Notes: generated from the letters alone by a model not told the origin. DNA of 64,000 nucleotides from UBA1479 sp002706405 (GCA_963972255.1 CAXATO010000002.1:1-64000), one strand, 5' to 3'. Counted from the first letter of the stretch, positions 9,060 to 18,195 are shown. Numbers and translations: made by a program.

Positions 9060-9273
9060 CGCGCGGCACTACCCCTTTTAGCGGCGTGCGTGATCCCACA
9101 GGACAGGGACCGGCGCAATCATAATGTCGAATATGTCCGGAATGCGGCAATCGCAATTCACGGCCCCTTCTCCCACTTGACGTCGGTTGTTGACCAACCT
9201 TGAACGGCAAGGGAGATAGTCTGATTAATCGGGAATTTGCAACCCTTTGGGCCGAAGATTTTTTTCAGGCCGG

Positions 9274-10641
9274 TCATACGGCCTGGGAATGGCGGGCCAC
9301 GGGAACGGATCCCGGGGCCGGCAGATAGGCGTCGAACACCGCCGCCACGGCCCGCATCAGGGGGCGCGCGTCCTCGGGAACGGTGACGACGGCGCCATCG
9401 ACCCGCACCAGCCCGTCCGCCGCCATGCCGTGCAGGCGCGCCAGTTCGTCGGCGAACGAAGAGGCCCCGCCGAATTGCTCCAGGTCGACGGTCATGTCGC
9501 ACATCAGGCGCTCGATGACGGCGCGGCGACGGCGGTCGTCCGCATCGACGGGAACGCCCTTCACCGTCGCCAGTTCACCCCCGGCGATGCGCCGGCGGTA
9601 GGTTCCGGCGTCCGGCGCGTTCTGCACGTAGCCGCCCGGAAGCTCGCCGATGGCCGACGCACCGAACGCCAGCAGAACCTGGGCCGTGTCCGTGGTATAG
9701 CCCTGGAAATTACGGCGCAGGCGGCCCGCGTCCAGTGCCTGGCACAAGGCATCGTCCGGCACCGCGAAATGGTCGAGGCCGATGCGCCGATAGCCGTATC
9801 GCGCCAAACGCAGGGCGGCGGCGGCGGCCTGGTCGAACCGCCCCTGGGCGTCCGCCCGGGGCAGGCCGTCCAGCAGGCGCTGATGGGTTTTCATCCAAGG
9901 CACATGGGCATAGCCGAACAGGGCAATGCGCTGCGCCTCCAACGCCGCGATGCGGTCGATCGTGCGCAATACGTGATCGATCGTCTGCAAGGGCAGACCG
10001 TAGATGAGATCCAGGTTGATGCGGTCGATACCGACCCCACGCAGAAGATCGACGGCGCGGCGCACGACCGCGAACGGCTGTTCCCGATTGATGGCCCGTT
10101 GGACCCGTTCGTTCAGGTCCTGGACCCCGATGCTGACGCGGGTCACGCCCGCCGCCGCCATGGCCTCGGCCATGTCATGGGTCAGCAGGCGGGGATCGAT
10201 CTCGACCGCCGTTTCGGTTTCCGGGCCGATGCGAAAGGCCGTCCGCAGGGCCCCCATCACGTCGAGAAAATCGCCGGCACCCAAGGTATTGGGCGTGCCG
10301 CCGCCGAAGTGAACATGCGACACGGCAGGCGGGCGCGTCAGGTGCCGGGCGACCAGATCGATTTCCGCCGTCAGATCCGCCACATAAGCCGCAATGGGGG
10401 CATAGCGGCGGGTGATCTTGGTGTTGCAGCCGCAATAGGTGCAGAGCTCGCGGCAGTAGGGGATGTGCAGATACAGCGACACGGGGCCGTCGGCCGGCGT
10501 CAGCCCGGCAAGCCAGCCCGCATAGTCGACCGGTCCTATATTGTCGCGGAACTGCGGTGCCGTCGGATAGCTGGTGTAGCGCGGCACGGGGCCGCCGTAG
10601 GTTTCGAGCAGACGCGGATCCAACGTCCCATCCCTTCCCAT
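9274..10641 (-). CDS. hemN: Oxygen-independent coproporphyrinogen III oxidase
   Basis: Radical SAM enzyme converting coproporphyrinogen III to protoporphyrinogen IX in heme synthesis without O2. From the ATG at 10641 the protein has 455 aa, the usual HemN length, and starts close to the family landmark PRYTSYPTA. The iron-sulfur Cys are C63, C67 and C70 (YCRELCTYC), with C72 following as in HemN. SAM-site motifs VHFGGGTPN and the 'IGVQDLNERVQ' segment are present. In-frame ATGs exist at 10692 and 10686, but both fall inside the FNR-type box, so 10641 is chosen. Upstream promoter and box predict induction at low oxygen. Confidence 0.93.
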   Translation of the reverse strand: MGRDGTLDPRLLETYGGPVPRYTSYPTAPQFRDNIGPVDYAGWLAGLTPADGPVSLYLHIPYCRELCTYCGCNTKITRRYAPIAAYVADLTAEIDLVARHLTRPPAVSHVHFGGGTPNTLGAGDFLDVMGALRTAFRIGPETETAVEIDPRLLTHDMAEAMAAAGVTRVSIGVQDLNERVQRAINREQPFAVVRRAVDLLRGVGIDRINLDLIYGLPLQTIDHVLRTIDRIAALEAQRIALFGYAHVPWMKTHQRLLDGLPRADAQGRFDQAAAAALRLARYGYRRIGLDHFAVPDDALCQALDAGRLRRNFQGYTTDTAQVLLAFGASAIGELPGGYVQNAPDAGTYRRRIAGGELATVKGVPVDADDRRRRAVIERLMCDMTVDLEQFGGASSFADELARLHGMAADGLVRVDGAVVTVPEDARPLMRAVAAVFDAYLPAPGSVPVARHSQAV

Positions 10642-10657
10642 CGTCAATAACGGCGGG

Positions 10658-10699
10658 ATTAAAGGACGCCGGACGGGACGGCGCATTGACATGCGTCAA
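10658..10699 (-). promoter_or_regulatory. FNR/FixK-dependent class II promoter of hemN
   Basis: A perfect 14-bp palindrome TTGAC-ATGC-GTCAA at 10686-10699 fits the FNR/FixK consensus TTGA-N6-TCAA. On the minus strand a -10-like TTTAAT lies at 10663-10658 (five of six matches to TATAAT). With a start about 7 bases beyond it, near 10651, the palindrome centre (10692.5) is at about -41.5, the class II activator position. Seen in sequence; regulation by an FNR-family protein is inferred from the known control of hemN. Confidence 0.82.
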
Positions 10700-10723
10700 G
10701 AGCCGCCGGGCTGCCGGGCCGGA

Positions 10724-11545
10724 TCAGCGGGGCGCGTTGACCCGCCAGTCATAGGCGTGGTCGTCAATCTCCCCGCGCCCGGAAAGACGGGCCTTCAGGT
10801 CCGGCGCGGCATAGCGCGCCAAATGGGCCAGCACGCCGGCTTCCGTGCCGCCGAAGTCATCGATGAACCAGTCGTAGATCTTGGACGCGATCAATCGGCC
10901 GTCGTCATCGACCCGCACGCCGCGCGGGCTGTTGACATAGGCCTTCGCCGCGGCGGTCAGCATGGCGTCCGCCGTATCGCCCGTATAGGGCCGGGGGGCC
11001 AGATCGGGGCAGCCGATCGACGCGCAATTGACGGCGTAATGGATGCGGGGGTCTTTCCAAATTGGGCGCAGGATGCGGTGCTCGATATCGTCGAGGGCCA
11101 GTTTTTCGCCCTCCACCACCACCAGCTTCTTACCCCAGGGCCCGTCGGAAAACAGGCCCGGCGAGATATCGATGTCGCGGATCGAGGTCACCGGCCAATG
11201 GTCGAGCACCACCTTCACCGTGAGCGCGTTGTAGAGATTGATCCAGAAAGCGAGCTGTTCCGGCCGGTTGAGGCCGGACACGGCGACCGCTTCCAATCTC
11301 GCAAGGTATCCGGCGAGGGCGGCCTTGTCGGCGGCCGTAACGCGGGCATAGTCGAGGCGATTGCCCTCCTGGGGTTCACGCTTGAGATAGCTGTCGAGAA
11401 ACCGGCCCCAGGTGCTGTGATCGAGGCGCGCTGCGGAAGCCGGATCATGGGCCTGCCACCGTGCCCATAATTCGGCCTTGGGCCCGGCAGCGGCGGCGGG
11501 CAGGGCAAGAACGGCGACAAGCAGAAAAACGGCGGCGCGGATCAT
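10724..11545 (-). CDS. DUF547 family secreted protein
   Basis: 273 aa with a Sec signal peptide (MIRAAVFLLVAVLALPAAAA, cleavage about residue 20). Family motifs of DUF547 are present: FWINLYNALTVKVVLDHWP and HYAVNCASIGCPDL. The two Cys in NCASIGCPD are typical of the family. The function is unknown; the Cys/His arrangement recalls papain-like folds but no activity is shown. The start ATG at 11545 follows a TAGGA ribosome site. It is upstream of hemN on the same strand, but hemN has its own promoter beginning about 25 bases after this stop. Divergent from aroG across 233 bases. Confidence 0.85.
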   Translation of the reverse strand: MIRAAVFLLVAVLALPAAAAGPKAELWARWQAHDPASAARLDHSTWGRFLDSYLKREPQEGNRLDYARVTAADKAALAGYLARLEAVAVSGLNRPEQLAFWINLYNALTVKVVLDHWPVTSIRDIDISPGLFSDGPWGKKLVVVEGEKLALDDIEHRILRPIWKDPRIHYAVNCASIGCPDLAPRPYTGDTADAMLTAAAKAYVNSPRGVRVDDDGRLIASKIYDWFIDDFGGTEAGVLAHLARYAAPDLKARLSGRGEIDDHAYDWRVNAPR

Positions 11546-11778
11546 GAAAAAGGTCCTATAGTTAAGGGATCGGGGTCGGCGCCATAGATAGAAGATCGCG
11601 CCGGCGGACGCTCTACACAGCCGTTCACATCCCTGTCACCGGCGCACAAACGCCCGGTCGCGGGGCGGAAATCGCCCTTTAACGCCGGTTTAACTGGAAA
11701 TCCGCGACGATGCCCCTTATATCGGGTCGTTAAATACCCTGGGAAACCGAACACTTTAAGCCTTTGAAGAGGTGCCTT

Positions 11779-13161
11779 ATGGCGATCAAATGGACGCCCG
11801 ACTCCTGGCGCGAAAAGCCGATCCTTCAAGTTCCGGACTATCCGGACCCGAAGGTCCTGGAAACCGTGGAAGCGCAGTTGAAGCGCAGCCCGCCACTGGT
11901 GTTTGCCGGCGAGGCGCGCTCGCTGAAGAAATCGCTGGCCCAGGTTTCCGAGGGCGAGGCCTTCCTGCTGCAGGGCGGTGATTGCGCCGAAAGCTTCGCG
12001 GAATTCCACCCGGACAACATCCGCGACACCTTCCGCGTGCTGTTGCAGATGGCCGTCGTGCTGACCTTCGGCGCGGCCCTGCCGGTGATCAAGGTCGGCC
12101 GCATGGCCGGTCAGTTCGCCAAGCCGCGTTCGGCCCCCACGGAAGTCATCGACGGCGTGGAACTGCCGTCCTATCGGGGCGACATGGTCAACGGCATGGA
12201 ATTCACGTCCGATTCCCGCACCCCCGATCCACAGCGCCTGATGCAGGTCTACAACCAGTCCGCATCAACCCTGAACCTGCTGCGCGCCTTCGCCCAGGGC
12301 GGCTATGCCGACCTGCACAAGGTTCATCAGTGGAACCTGGGCTTCGTCGCCGACAGTGCCGAGGGCGAAAAATACGCCGACATGGCCAACCGTCTCGACG
12401 AAACGCTGGGCTTCATGGCCGCCTGCGGCCTGACGTCGGAAACCACGCCGCAGATCCGCGAAACGGATTTCTACACGTCCCACGAGGCGCTGCTGCTGTG
12501 GTACGAACAGGCCCTGACCCGCATCGACAGCACCACGGGCGATTGGTACGACACCTCGGCCCATATGCTGTGGATCGGCGACCGCACGCGCCAGCCCGAC
12601 GGCGCCCATGTGGAATTCATGCGCGGCATCAACAACCCGATCGCCTTCAAGGCCGGTCCGTCCCTCGACCCGGACGAAATGATCCGCCTGATCGATCAGT
12701 TGAACCCGAAAAACGAGCCCGGGCGCATCACCATCATCGCCCGCATGGGGTCCGACAAGATCGCCCAGGGCCTGCCGCCCTTGGTGCGCAAGGTCAAATC
12801 CGAAGGCCGCAAGGTCGTGTGGGTCACCGATCCCATGCACGGCAACGTCATCAAGGCCTCCAGCGGCTACAAGACGCGGCCGTTCGACCGCATCCTGTCC
12901 GAAGTCCGCGACTTCTTCGCCGTCCATCAGGCAGAAGGCACCCATGCCGGCGGCGTCCATCTGGAAATGACCGGCCAGGACGTGACCGAGTGCACGGGCG
13001 GGGCGCAGGCGATCAGCGACACGGACCTCAGCGACCGCTATCACACCCATTGTGATCCCCGGCTCAACGCCCGTCAGGCGCTGGAACTGGCGTTCCTGGT
13101 GGCGGAAATGCTGAAGGAAGCCCGCACGCCGAAGCTGAAACAGGCCGCCCTGCCGTCGTAG
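11779..13161 (+). CDS. aroG: Class II (plant-type) DAHP synthase
   Basis: 3-deoxy-7-phosphoheptulonate synthase, condensing phosphoenolpyruvate with erythrose 4-phosphate as the first step of the shikimate pathway. 460 aa, full length for the type II family. Motifs: LLQGGDCAESF with the metal-ligand Cys at residue 69, KVGRMAGQFAKPRS, VTDPMHGN and GGVHLEMTGQDVTEC. The ATG at 11779 has a good AGAGGTG site six bases upstream; an in-frame TTG at 11764 is less likely. This family is unrelated in sequence to the E. coli AroFGH enzymes. No attenuator-like leader is visible in the 233-base upstream gap. Confidence 0.95.
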   Translation: MAIKWTPDSWREKPILQVPDYPDPKVLETVEAQLKRSPPLVFAGEARSLKKSLAQVSEGEAFLLQGGDCAESFAEFHPDNIRDTFRVLLQMAVVLTFGAALPVIKVGRMAGQFAKPRSAPTEVIDGVELPSYRGDMVNGMEFTSDSRTPDPQRLMQVYNQSASTLNLLRAFAQGGYADLHKVHQWNLGFVADSAEGEKYADMANRLDETLGFMAACGLTSETTPQIRETDFYTSHEALLLWYEQALTRIDSTTGDWYDTSAHMLWIGDRTRQPDGAHVEFMRGINNPIAFKAGPSLDPDEMIRLIDQLNPKNEPGRITIIARMGSDKIAQGLPPLVRKVKSEGRKVVWVTDPMHGNVIKASSGYKTRPFDRILSEVRDFFAVHQAEGTHAGGVHLEMTGQDVTECTGGAQAISDTDLSDRYHTHCDPRLNARQALELAFLVAEMLKEARTPKLKQAALPS

Positions 13162-13197
13162 GCACGGCCGTTCGGCGGCGTGGTGGGGAGACGTTCC

Positions 13198-14373
13198 ATG
13201 GACAGCCCGCCCGACGATAGGGAGCCGCCGACCGACGCGGCCGCCCGGTTCGAGGACCAGATCACCCGCTGGGCCGATCACTATTTCCTGCGCACCAAAC
13301 AGGCCGTGCGCCGCTTCGGCGACACCCAGGTCACCTATGCGATCTTCATGCGCCGGCCCGTGGTGTTCGCGCCGCGCATCGCGCTTGACTGGCTGGCGCA
13401 AGCGGCGCGGGCCCGCCATACGGACTTCCAGATCGAACCCAATTTCGCCGAAGGCCAATGGGTCGGTGCGGGCGAGCCCCTGATGTACGTGACCGGCTCG
13501 CTCGAACATCTGGTCGATCTGGAAACCCTGCTGCTGCAAAAGCTGGGGGCCTGCTGCGTCGCCGCCAACAACGCCTATGTCATGTGCGCGACCCTGCCCA
13601 AGGTCGCCTTCCTGGCCATGGACGCGCGGCATTGCGCGGGCACGGAAATGGCCGACCAGATGGCCTATGCGTGTTCCGTCGGATCGCAGGCCGCGCGGGA
13701 ACAGGCCGGGGCCAAGGGCTTCATCGGCAACGCGACCAAGGCCACCGCCCATCACTTCGGCAACACGGACGGCATGGGCACCATGCCCCACGCCATGATC
13801 GGCTATGCCGGATCGACCCTGCGCGCGGCGGAAATGTATGCCGAAACCTTTCCGGGCGAGCCGATGACCGTGCTCGCCGACTATTTCGGGGCCGAGATCA
13901 CGGATGCCCTCGCCGTCTGTGAACGATTTCCGGATCTGGTCGCGGCGGACAAGCTCGCCTTCCGCCTCGATACCCACGGCGGGCGCTACATGGAAGGCCT
14001 CGACCCCCAGGAAAGTTATGCCGTGCTGGAACGCCACGTGCCCTTGGCCGTGCGCCGCTACCGCAACGAAAAGGAATTGCGCTATCTGACCGGCACGGGT
14101 GTGTCGGCGGCCGCCATCTTCCTGTTCCGCGAACGGCTGGACGCCGCCGGCTACGACAAGGCGCGGATCGTCTGCTCCTCCGGCTTCGATGTGGAGAAAT
14201 GCAAGGTCATGGCCGATGTGGAGGCCCCGATTGATGTCGTCGGCACCGGCTCCTACCTGCCGTCGAACTGGAGCGAAACCTATGCCACCGCCGACATCAT
14301 CGCCTATGACGGCAAGCCGCGCGTGAAGCTGGGCCGGGAATTCCTTCTGCAGCGCCCCGGAAAGGACAAGTAG
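13198..14373 (+). CDS. pncB: Nicotinate phosphoribosyltransferase
   Basis: 391 aa, predicted cytoplasmic. Makes nicotinate mononucleotide from nicotinate and PRPP with ATP (NAD salvage, Preiss-Handler route). Supporting motifs: DARHCAGTEMADQMAYACSV, KGFIGNATKATAHHFG, VLADYFGAEITDAL, VCSSGFDVEK and DVVGTGSYLP, which line up with the PRTase barrel and the phosphate-binding end of the family. The ATG at 13198 follows GGGGAG at a good distance. It lies 36 bases after aroG and 93 bases before nadE on the same strand, so salvage and the last NAD step are neighbours. The alphaproteobacterial branch is divergent from E. coli PncB, so substrate choice is not proven. Confidence 0.85.
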   Translation: MDSPPDDREPPTDAAARFEDQITRWADHYFLRTKQAVRRFGDTQVTYAIFMRRPVVFAPRIALDWLAQAARARHTDFQIEPNFAEGQWVGAGEPLMYVTGSLEHLVDLETLLLQKLGACCVAANNAYVMCATLPKVAFLAMDARHCAGTEMADQMAYACSVGSQAAREQAGAKGFIGNATKATAHHFGNTDGMGTMPHAMIGYAGSTLRAAEMYAETFPGEPMTVLADYFGAEITDALAVCERFPDLVAADKLAFRLDTHGGRYMEGLDPQESYAVLERHVPLAVRRYRNEKELRYLTGTGVSAAAIFLFRERLDAAGYDKARIVCSSGFDVEKCKVMADVEAPIDVVGTGSYLPSNWSETYATADIIAYDGKPRVKLGREFLLQRPGKDK

Positions 14374-14466
14374 CCGGCCCCATATCGCGCCGGTTTCGTT
14401 GACAGGGGAAAGGTGCATCCCTACCCTGCCGCCGCCTGATCGACCCCTTCTGACCCCTTGGATTCC

Positions 14467-16128
14467 ATGACCGAAACCCTGGCCATCGCCATTGCCCAGA
14501 TCAACCCGACCGTCGGCGACGTCGCGGGCAACCTTGCGCTCGTCCGGGATGCCCGGGCCGAGGCCGCAAAGCTGGGCGCGGACCTGGTGGTCACCGGGGA
14601 ATTGGCACTGTGCGGATACCCGCCGGAAGACCTGGTGTTGAAGCTATCCTTCCAGGATCGCATCGAAGACGCCGTGAAGACCCTGGCCGCCGAAACCGAT
14701 GACGGCGGCCCGGCCGTACTGACCGGCGCCCCCTGGCGGGAACAGGGCAAGCTGTACAACGCGGCCCTGCTGCTCGACGGCGGCGAGGTTCAGGTCGTGC
14801 GCCTCAAGCACGAACTGCCCAATTACGGCGTGTTCGACGAAAAACGCCTGTTCCAGCAAGGCCCCCTGCCCGGCCCGGTGCCGTTCCGAGGTGCCCGCCT
14901 GGGCGTCATGGTCTGCGAGGACATGTGGTTCGAGGACGTGACCGAATGCCTGGACGAATCCGGGGCCGAGATGCTGATCGTCCTCAACGGCTCGCCCTAT
15001 GACATCGAAAAAAGCGACCAGCGCCTGACCTATGCGGTCGCGCGGGTCACGGAATCGGGCCTGCCGCTGCTCTATGCCAACCTGGTCGGCGGACAGGACG
15101 AACTGGTATTCGACGGGGCGTCCTTCGTGCTCGACAAGGACTGCACCCTGACCGCCAAGATGCCCTGCTGGCAAAGTGCGGTGGCCCTGACCACCTGGAC
15201 CCGCGACGGCGAGGTCTTCCGGCCCGCGCCGGCGGAGATCGTCCCCGCCCCCGACGATACGGAATCAATCTACCGCGCCATGGTGCTGGGCCTGCGCGAC
15301 TATGTGAACAAGAACGGCTTTCCCGGCGTGGTTCTGGGCCTGTCCGGCGGCGTGGACTCGGCGCTGTCCGCCGCCGTCGCGGTCGACGCCCTGGGTGCGG
15401 ACCGTGTGCTGACCGTGATGATGCCCTCGCCCTATACCTCCGCCGACAGCCTGGAGGACGCGACCGAGGCCGCCGCCCTCATGGGCACACGGCTGGAAAG
15501 CGTGCCGATCCAACCCGCCATGGACGCCTTCGACGCCATGCTGGCCCCCTTGTTCGCGGGCCGCGACAAGGACATCACGGAAGAAAACATCCAGGCCCGC
15601 ACGCGCGGCCTGTTGCTGATGGCGCTTTCCAACAAGTTCGGCCATATGCTACTGACCACGGGCAACAAGTCGGAAATGTCCGTCGGCTACGCCACCATCT
15701 ACGGCGACATGAACGGCGGCTATTCGGTGCTGAAGGACGTCTACAAGACGACCGTGTTCAAGCTGTGCCATTGGCGCAACCAGCATTGCCCGGATGACTT
15801 CCTGGGGCCGAAGGGCCGCGCCATTCCCGAGCGCACCATCACCAAGCCGCCCAGTGCCGAGCTGCGCCCCGACCAGACGGACCAGGACTCACTGCCGCCC
15901 TACGAAGACCTGGACGCGATCCTGATGTGCCTGGTCGAAAAAGAAATGGGCTTTGAGGCGACCGTGGCCGAGGGCTTCGCCCCCGACGTCGTACGCCGCA
16001 TCTGGGTGCTTCTGGATCGTGCCGAATACAAACGCCGCCAGGCCCCGCCGGGGGTCAAGATCACCGGCCGCGCCTTCGGCCGCGACCGCCGCTATCCCAT
16101 CACCAACGGTTTCACAAAGCAGGTCTGA
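14467..16128 (+). CDS. nadE: Glutamine-dependent NAD+ synthetase
   Basis: 553 aa, two-domain enzyme turning deamido-NAD into NAD with glutamine as nitrogen donor. The N-terminal nitrilase-type glutaminase keeps its triad E45 (TGELALCGYPPEDL), K114 (RLKHELPNYG) and C150 (VMVCEDMWFE). The C-terminal synthetase has the PP-loop SGGVDS at 293-298 and the TTGNKSEMSVGYATIYGDM segment. The ATG at 14467 is preferred over a TTG at 14458. Its stop overlaps the cysS start as TGATG, so the two are co-translated. Together with the preceding phosphoribosyltransferase it covers two steps of NAD salvage. Confidence 0.96.
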   Translation: MTETLAIAIAQINPTVGDVAGNLALVRDARAEAAKLGADLVVTGELALCGYPPEDLVLKLSFQDRIEDAVKTLAAETDDGGPAVLTGAPWREQGKLYNAALLLDGGEVQVVRLKHELPNYGVFDEKRLFQQGPLPGPVPFRGARLGVMVCEDMWFEDVTECLDESGAEMLIVLNGSPYDIEKSDQRLTYAVARVTESGLPLLYANLVGGQDELVFDGASFVLDKDCTLTAKMPCWQSAVALTTWTRDGEVFRPAPAEIVPAPDDTESIYRAMVLGLRDYVNKNGFPGVVLGLSGGVDSALSAAVAVDALGADRVLTVMMPSPYTSADSLEDATEAAALMGTRLESVPIQPAMDAFDAMLAPLFAGRDKDITEENIQARTRGLLLMALSNKFGHMLLTTGNKSEMSVGYATIYGDMNGGYSVLKDVYKTTVFKLCHWRNQHCPDDFLGPKGRAIPERTITKPPSAELRPDQTDQDSLPPYEDLDAILMCLVEKEMGFEATVAEGFAPDVVRRIWVLLDRAEYKRRQAPPGVKITGRAFGRDRRYPITNGFTKQV

Positions 16129-17567
16129 TGTCCCTTCGCCTTCACAACACCCTGACCCGCGAAAAAGTCGACTTCACGCCGATTGACGACAAGAACGTGC
16201 GCATGTACGTCTGCGGCCCCACGGTCTACGACTTCGCCCATATCGGCAACGCCCGGCCCGTGGTGGTGTTCGACGTGCTGTACCGGCTGCTGAAGCGGCT
16301 CTATCCGGCGCCGGCCCACAAAGTCACCTACGTGCGCAACATCACGGACGTGGACGACAAGATCAACGCCCGCGCCCAGGAAACCGGCCGCGCCATCGAG
16401 GACATCACCCAGGAAACGGCAGCCCAGTTCCATGCCGACATGGCCGCACTCGGCGCCCTGCCCCTGCCCAGAAAGTACGAGCCGCGCGCCACGGACCATA
16501 TCCCCGAAATGATCGCCATGATCGAAACCCTGATCGAAAAGAGGTTCGCCTATGAGGCCGAGGGCCATGTGCTGTTCAGCGTGCCGGCCATGGACGATTA
16601 CGGACAGCTGTCGCGCCGCGACCGGGACGAATTGATCGCCGGTGCCCGGGTCGAGATCGCCCCTTACAAGAAAGACGCGGCGGACTTTGTTCTGTGGAAG
16701 CCGTCGCCGATCGCCGACGGCCTGCCCGGTTGGGACAGCCCCTGGGGCCGCGGTCGCCCCGGCTGGCACATCGAATGCTCGGCCATGTCCGGCAAGCTGT
16801 TGGGTCCGACCTTCGACATTCACGGCGGCGGCCAGGATCTGATCTTCCCCCACCACGAAAACGAAATCGCGCAAAGCCGCTGTGCCCACGGCACGGAGGT
16901 GATGGCGAACGTGTGGATGCACAACGGTTATCTGATGGCCGAGGGCGAGAAGATGTCCAAGTCGCTCGGCAACTTCTACACGGTCCACGACCTGCTGCAG
17001 GAATTCCCCGGCGAGGCCATCCGCCTGACGCTCTTGAAGACCCATTACCGCCAGCCGCTGGATTTCACCAAGGACGGCATCCGAGAAGCCAAGGCGGAAT
17101 TGGATCGGTTCTACAGAGCGCTGCAAATTCAAGCCGAAGCGACGTCGCGCCTCCCTGATTTCGCGGCGGAATGTGAGAAGCAAGATCACATCGATCCAAG
17201 TTTTCTCAGTATTCTGTCCGACGACTTAAACACCCCAAATGCCATCGCTCATTTGCATGCGATTGCAGGCTGCGCATTTGATGATGCCAGTAACGATGAG
17301 GGGCGGGTCATGAGTTATTTTGAACTCAGGCAATCAGCTGAACTCCTGGGCCTGCTGCAGCAGGACCCGGAAGCCTGGTTCAAGTGGCAGCCGCCGGCCA
17401 AATCGGGCGGGATGTCGGATGCCGAGATCGATGCCCTGATTGCTGAACGCGTGGCGGCCCGCCAGGCCAAGGACTTCGCCCGCGCCGACGAAATTCGCGG
17501 CATTCTGACCGACGAGGGCATCGCCGTCGAAGACAGCGCCGAGGGCGCGACCTGGCGGCGGCTGTAA
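16128..17567 (+). CDS. cysS: Cysteine--tRNA ligase
   Basis: 479 aa class I aminoacyl-tRNA synthetase. Zinc-site C29 and the HIGH-type HIGN (38-41) lie in CGPTVYDFAHIGNAR; KMSKS is at 275-279; HIECSAM and HHENEIAQS supply further active-site and zinc residues. Start codon overlaps the nadE stop by one base. Nucleotides 17161-17340, coding for the linker before the DALR anticodon domain (SDDLNTPNAIAHLHAIAGCA), hold only 88 G+C in 180 by my count and use A/T-ending codons, unlike the rest of the gene; the frame is intact. The stop is 4 bases from the convergent formyltransferase gene. Confidence 0.96.
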   Translation: MSLRLHNTLTREKVDFTPIDDKNVRMYVCGPTVYDFAHIGNARPVVVFDVLYRLLKRLYPAPAHKVTYVRNITDVDDKINARAQETGRAIEDITQETAAQFHADMAALGALPLPRKYEPRATDHIPEMIAMIETLIEKRFAYEAEGHVLFSVPAMDDYGQLSRRDRDELIAGARVEIAPYKKDAADFVLWKPSPIADGLPGWDSPWGRGRPGWHIECSAMSGKLLGPTFDIHGGGQDLIFPHHENEIAQSRCAHGTEVMANVWMHNGYLMAEGEKMSKSLGNFYTVHDLLQEFPGEAIRLTLLKTHYRQPLDFTKDGIREAKAELDRFYRALQIQAEATSRLPDFAAECEKQDHIDPSFLSILSDDLNTPNAIAHLHAIAGCAFDDASNDEGRVMSYFELRQSAELLGLLQQDPEAWFKWQPPAKSGGMSDAEIDALIAERVAARQAKDFARADEIRGILTDEGIAVEDSAEGATWRRL

Positions 17568-17571
17568 GGGA

Positions 17572-18195
17572 CTAGCCCCCGAAAGCGCGGAAGCGCCGGC
17601 GGATTTCCTCTTCCGTGGCATCCCGGGGCGGCTCGCGCAAGCCGTCGGCATCCGCCTTGGTGCGCTTGGTCCCCGACCAGGTTTCCTTGGACAGGGGCAG
17701 GGGCGCGTCGTCCATCGCCAGATGCGCCGCATATTTCTGGAACAGGCCGATGCAGCGCTGGTAGGACATGACCTCCAGCTCGTCATAACGCAGCTTCACG
17801 TCCGCCGGCAGATCGAACCAGGCGACGTCGACGATCGCGCCTTCGTCCACGCGTCGCTCCATGACATGCAGGGTCGCACCGAAACGGTCGGCCCCTTCGT
17901 AGAGCGCGAAACTGGCGGCCCGGCTGCCGGGATAGGTCGGCGGACCGGGGTGAAAGTTGTAGGCCGGCCCCGGCAGGGCGGCCAGCACATCGGCCGGCAC
18001 CACGGCCCCCGTGCAGAAGGCGACCAACCGTCGGCCCGCATTGGCATCGGCCCCGCCCGTCAGATCGAGCGCGTCGCGCAAGGACGCCGCCCCGTCGACG
18101 TGATTGACGTGAATCGTCGGATTATGGGCCATCAAGGCGGCCGCCAGATGGGGGCCTTCGACTTCTCCGGTCAGCAAGATAATTTCGTGCGGCAT
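17572..18195 (-). CDS. Stand-alone formyltransferase-domain protein
   Basis: 207 aa related to the catalytic domain of GAR and methionyl-tRNA formyltransferases. The core NFHPGPPTYPGS corresponds to the N-x-H-P of the active site and MERRVDEGAIVD to the conserved Asp region. It lacks the C-terminal tRNA-binding domain of Fmt and is close in length to PurN, but the N-terminal substrate part (LLTGEVEGPHLAAALMAHNP) does not match PurN well. The substrate is therefore unknown; a sugar-nucleotide, amine or folate-linked formyl transfer are all possible. Single gene, convergent with cysS and divergent from the GGDEF-EAL gene. Confidence 0.75.
   Translation of the reverse strand: MPHEIILLTGEVEGPHLAAALMAHNPTIHVNHVDGAASLRDALDLTGGADANAGRRLVAFCTGAVVPADVLAALPGPAYNFHPGPPTYPGSRAASFALYEGADRFGATLHVMERRVDEGAIVDVAWFDLPADVKLRYDELEVMSYQRCIGLFQKYAAHLAMDDAPLPLSKETWSGTKRTKADADGLREPPRDATEEEIRRRFRAFGG

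Noticed and set aside
9060..9273. Promoter and terminator between the ABC operon and hemN
   Set aside because: Only weak matches (TTGCCG with CATTAT) and a T-run without a stem; not strong enough to annotate.
12265..14418. A 717-codon minus-strand frame opposite aroG and the nicotinate phosphoribosyltransferase
   Set aside because: Both genes on the plus strand have full-length family matches and good ribosome sites.
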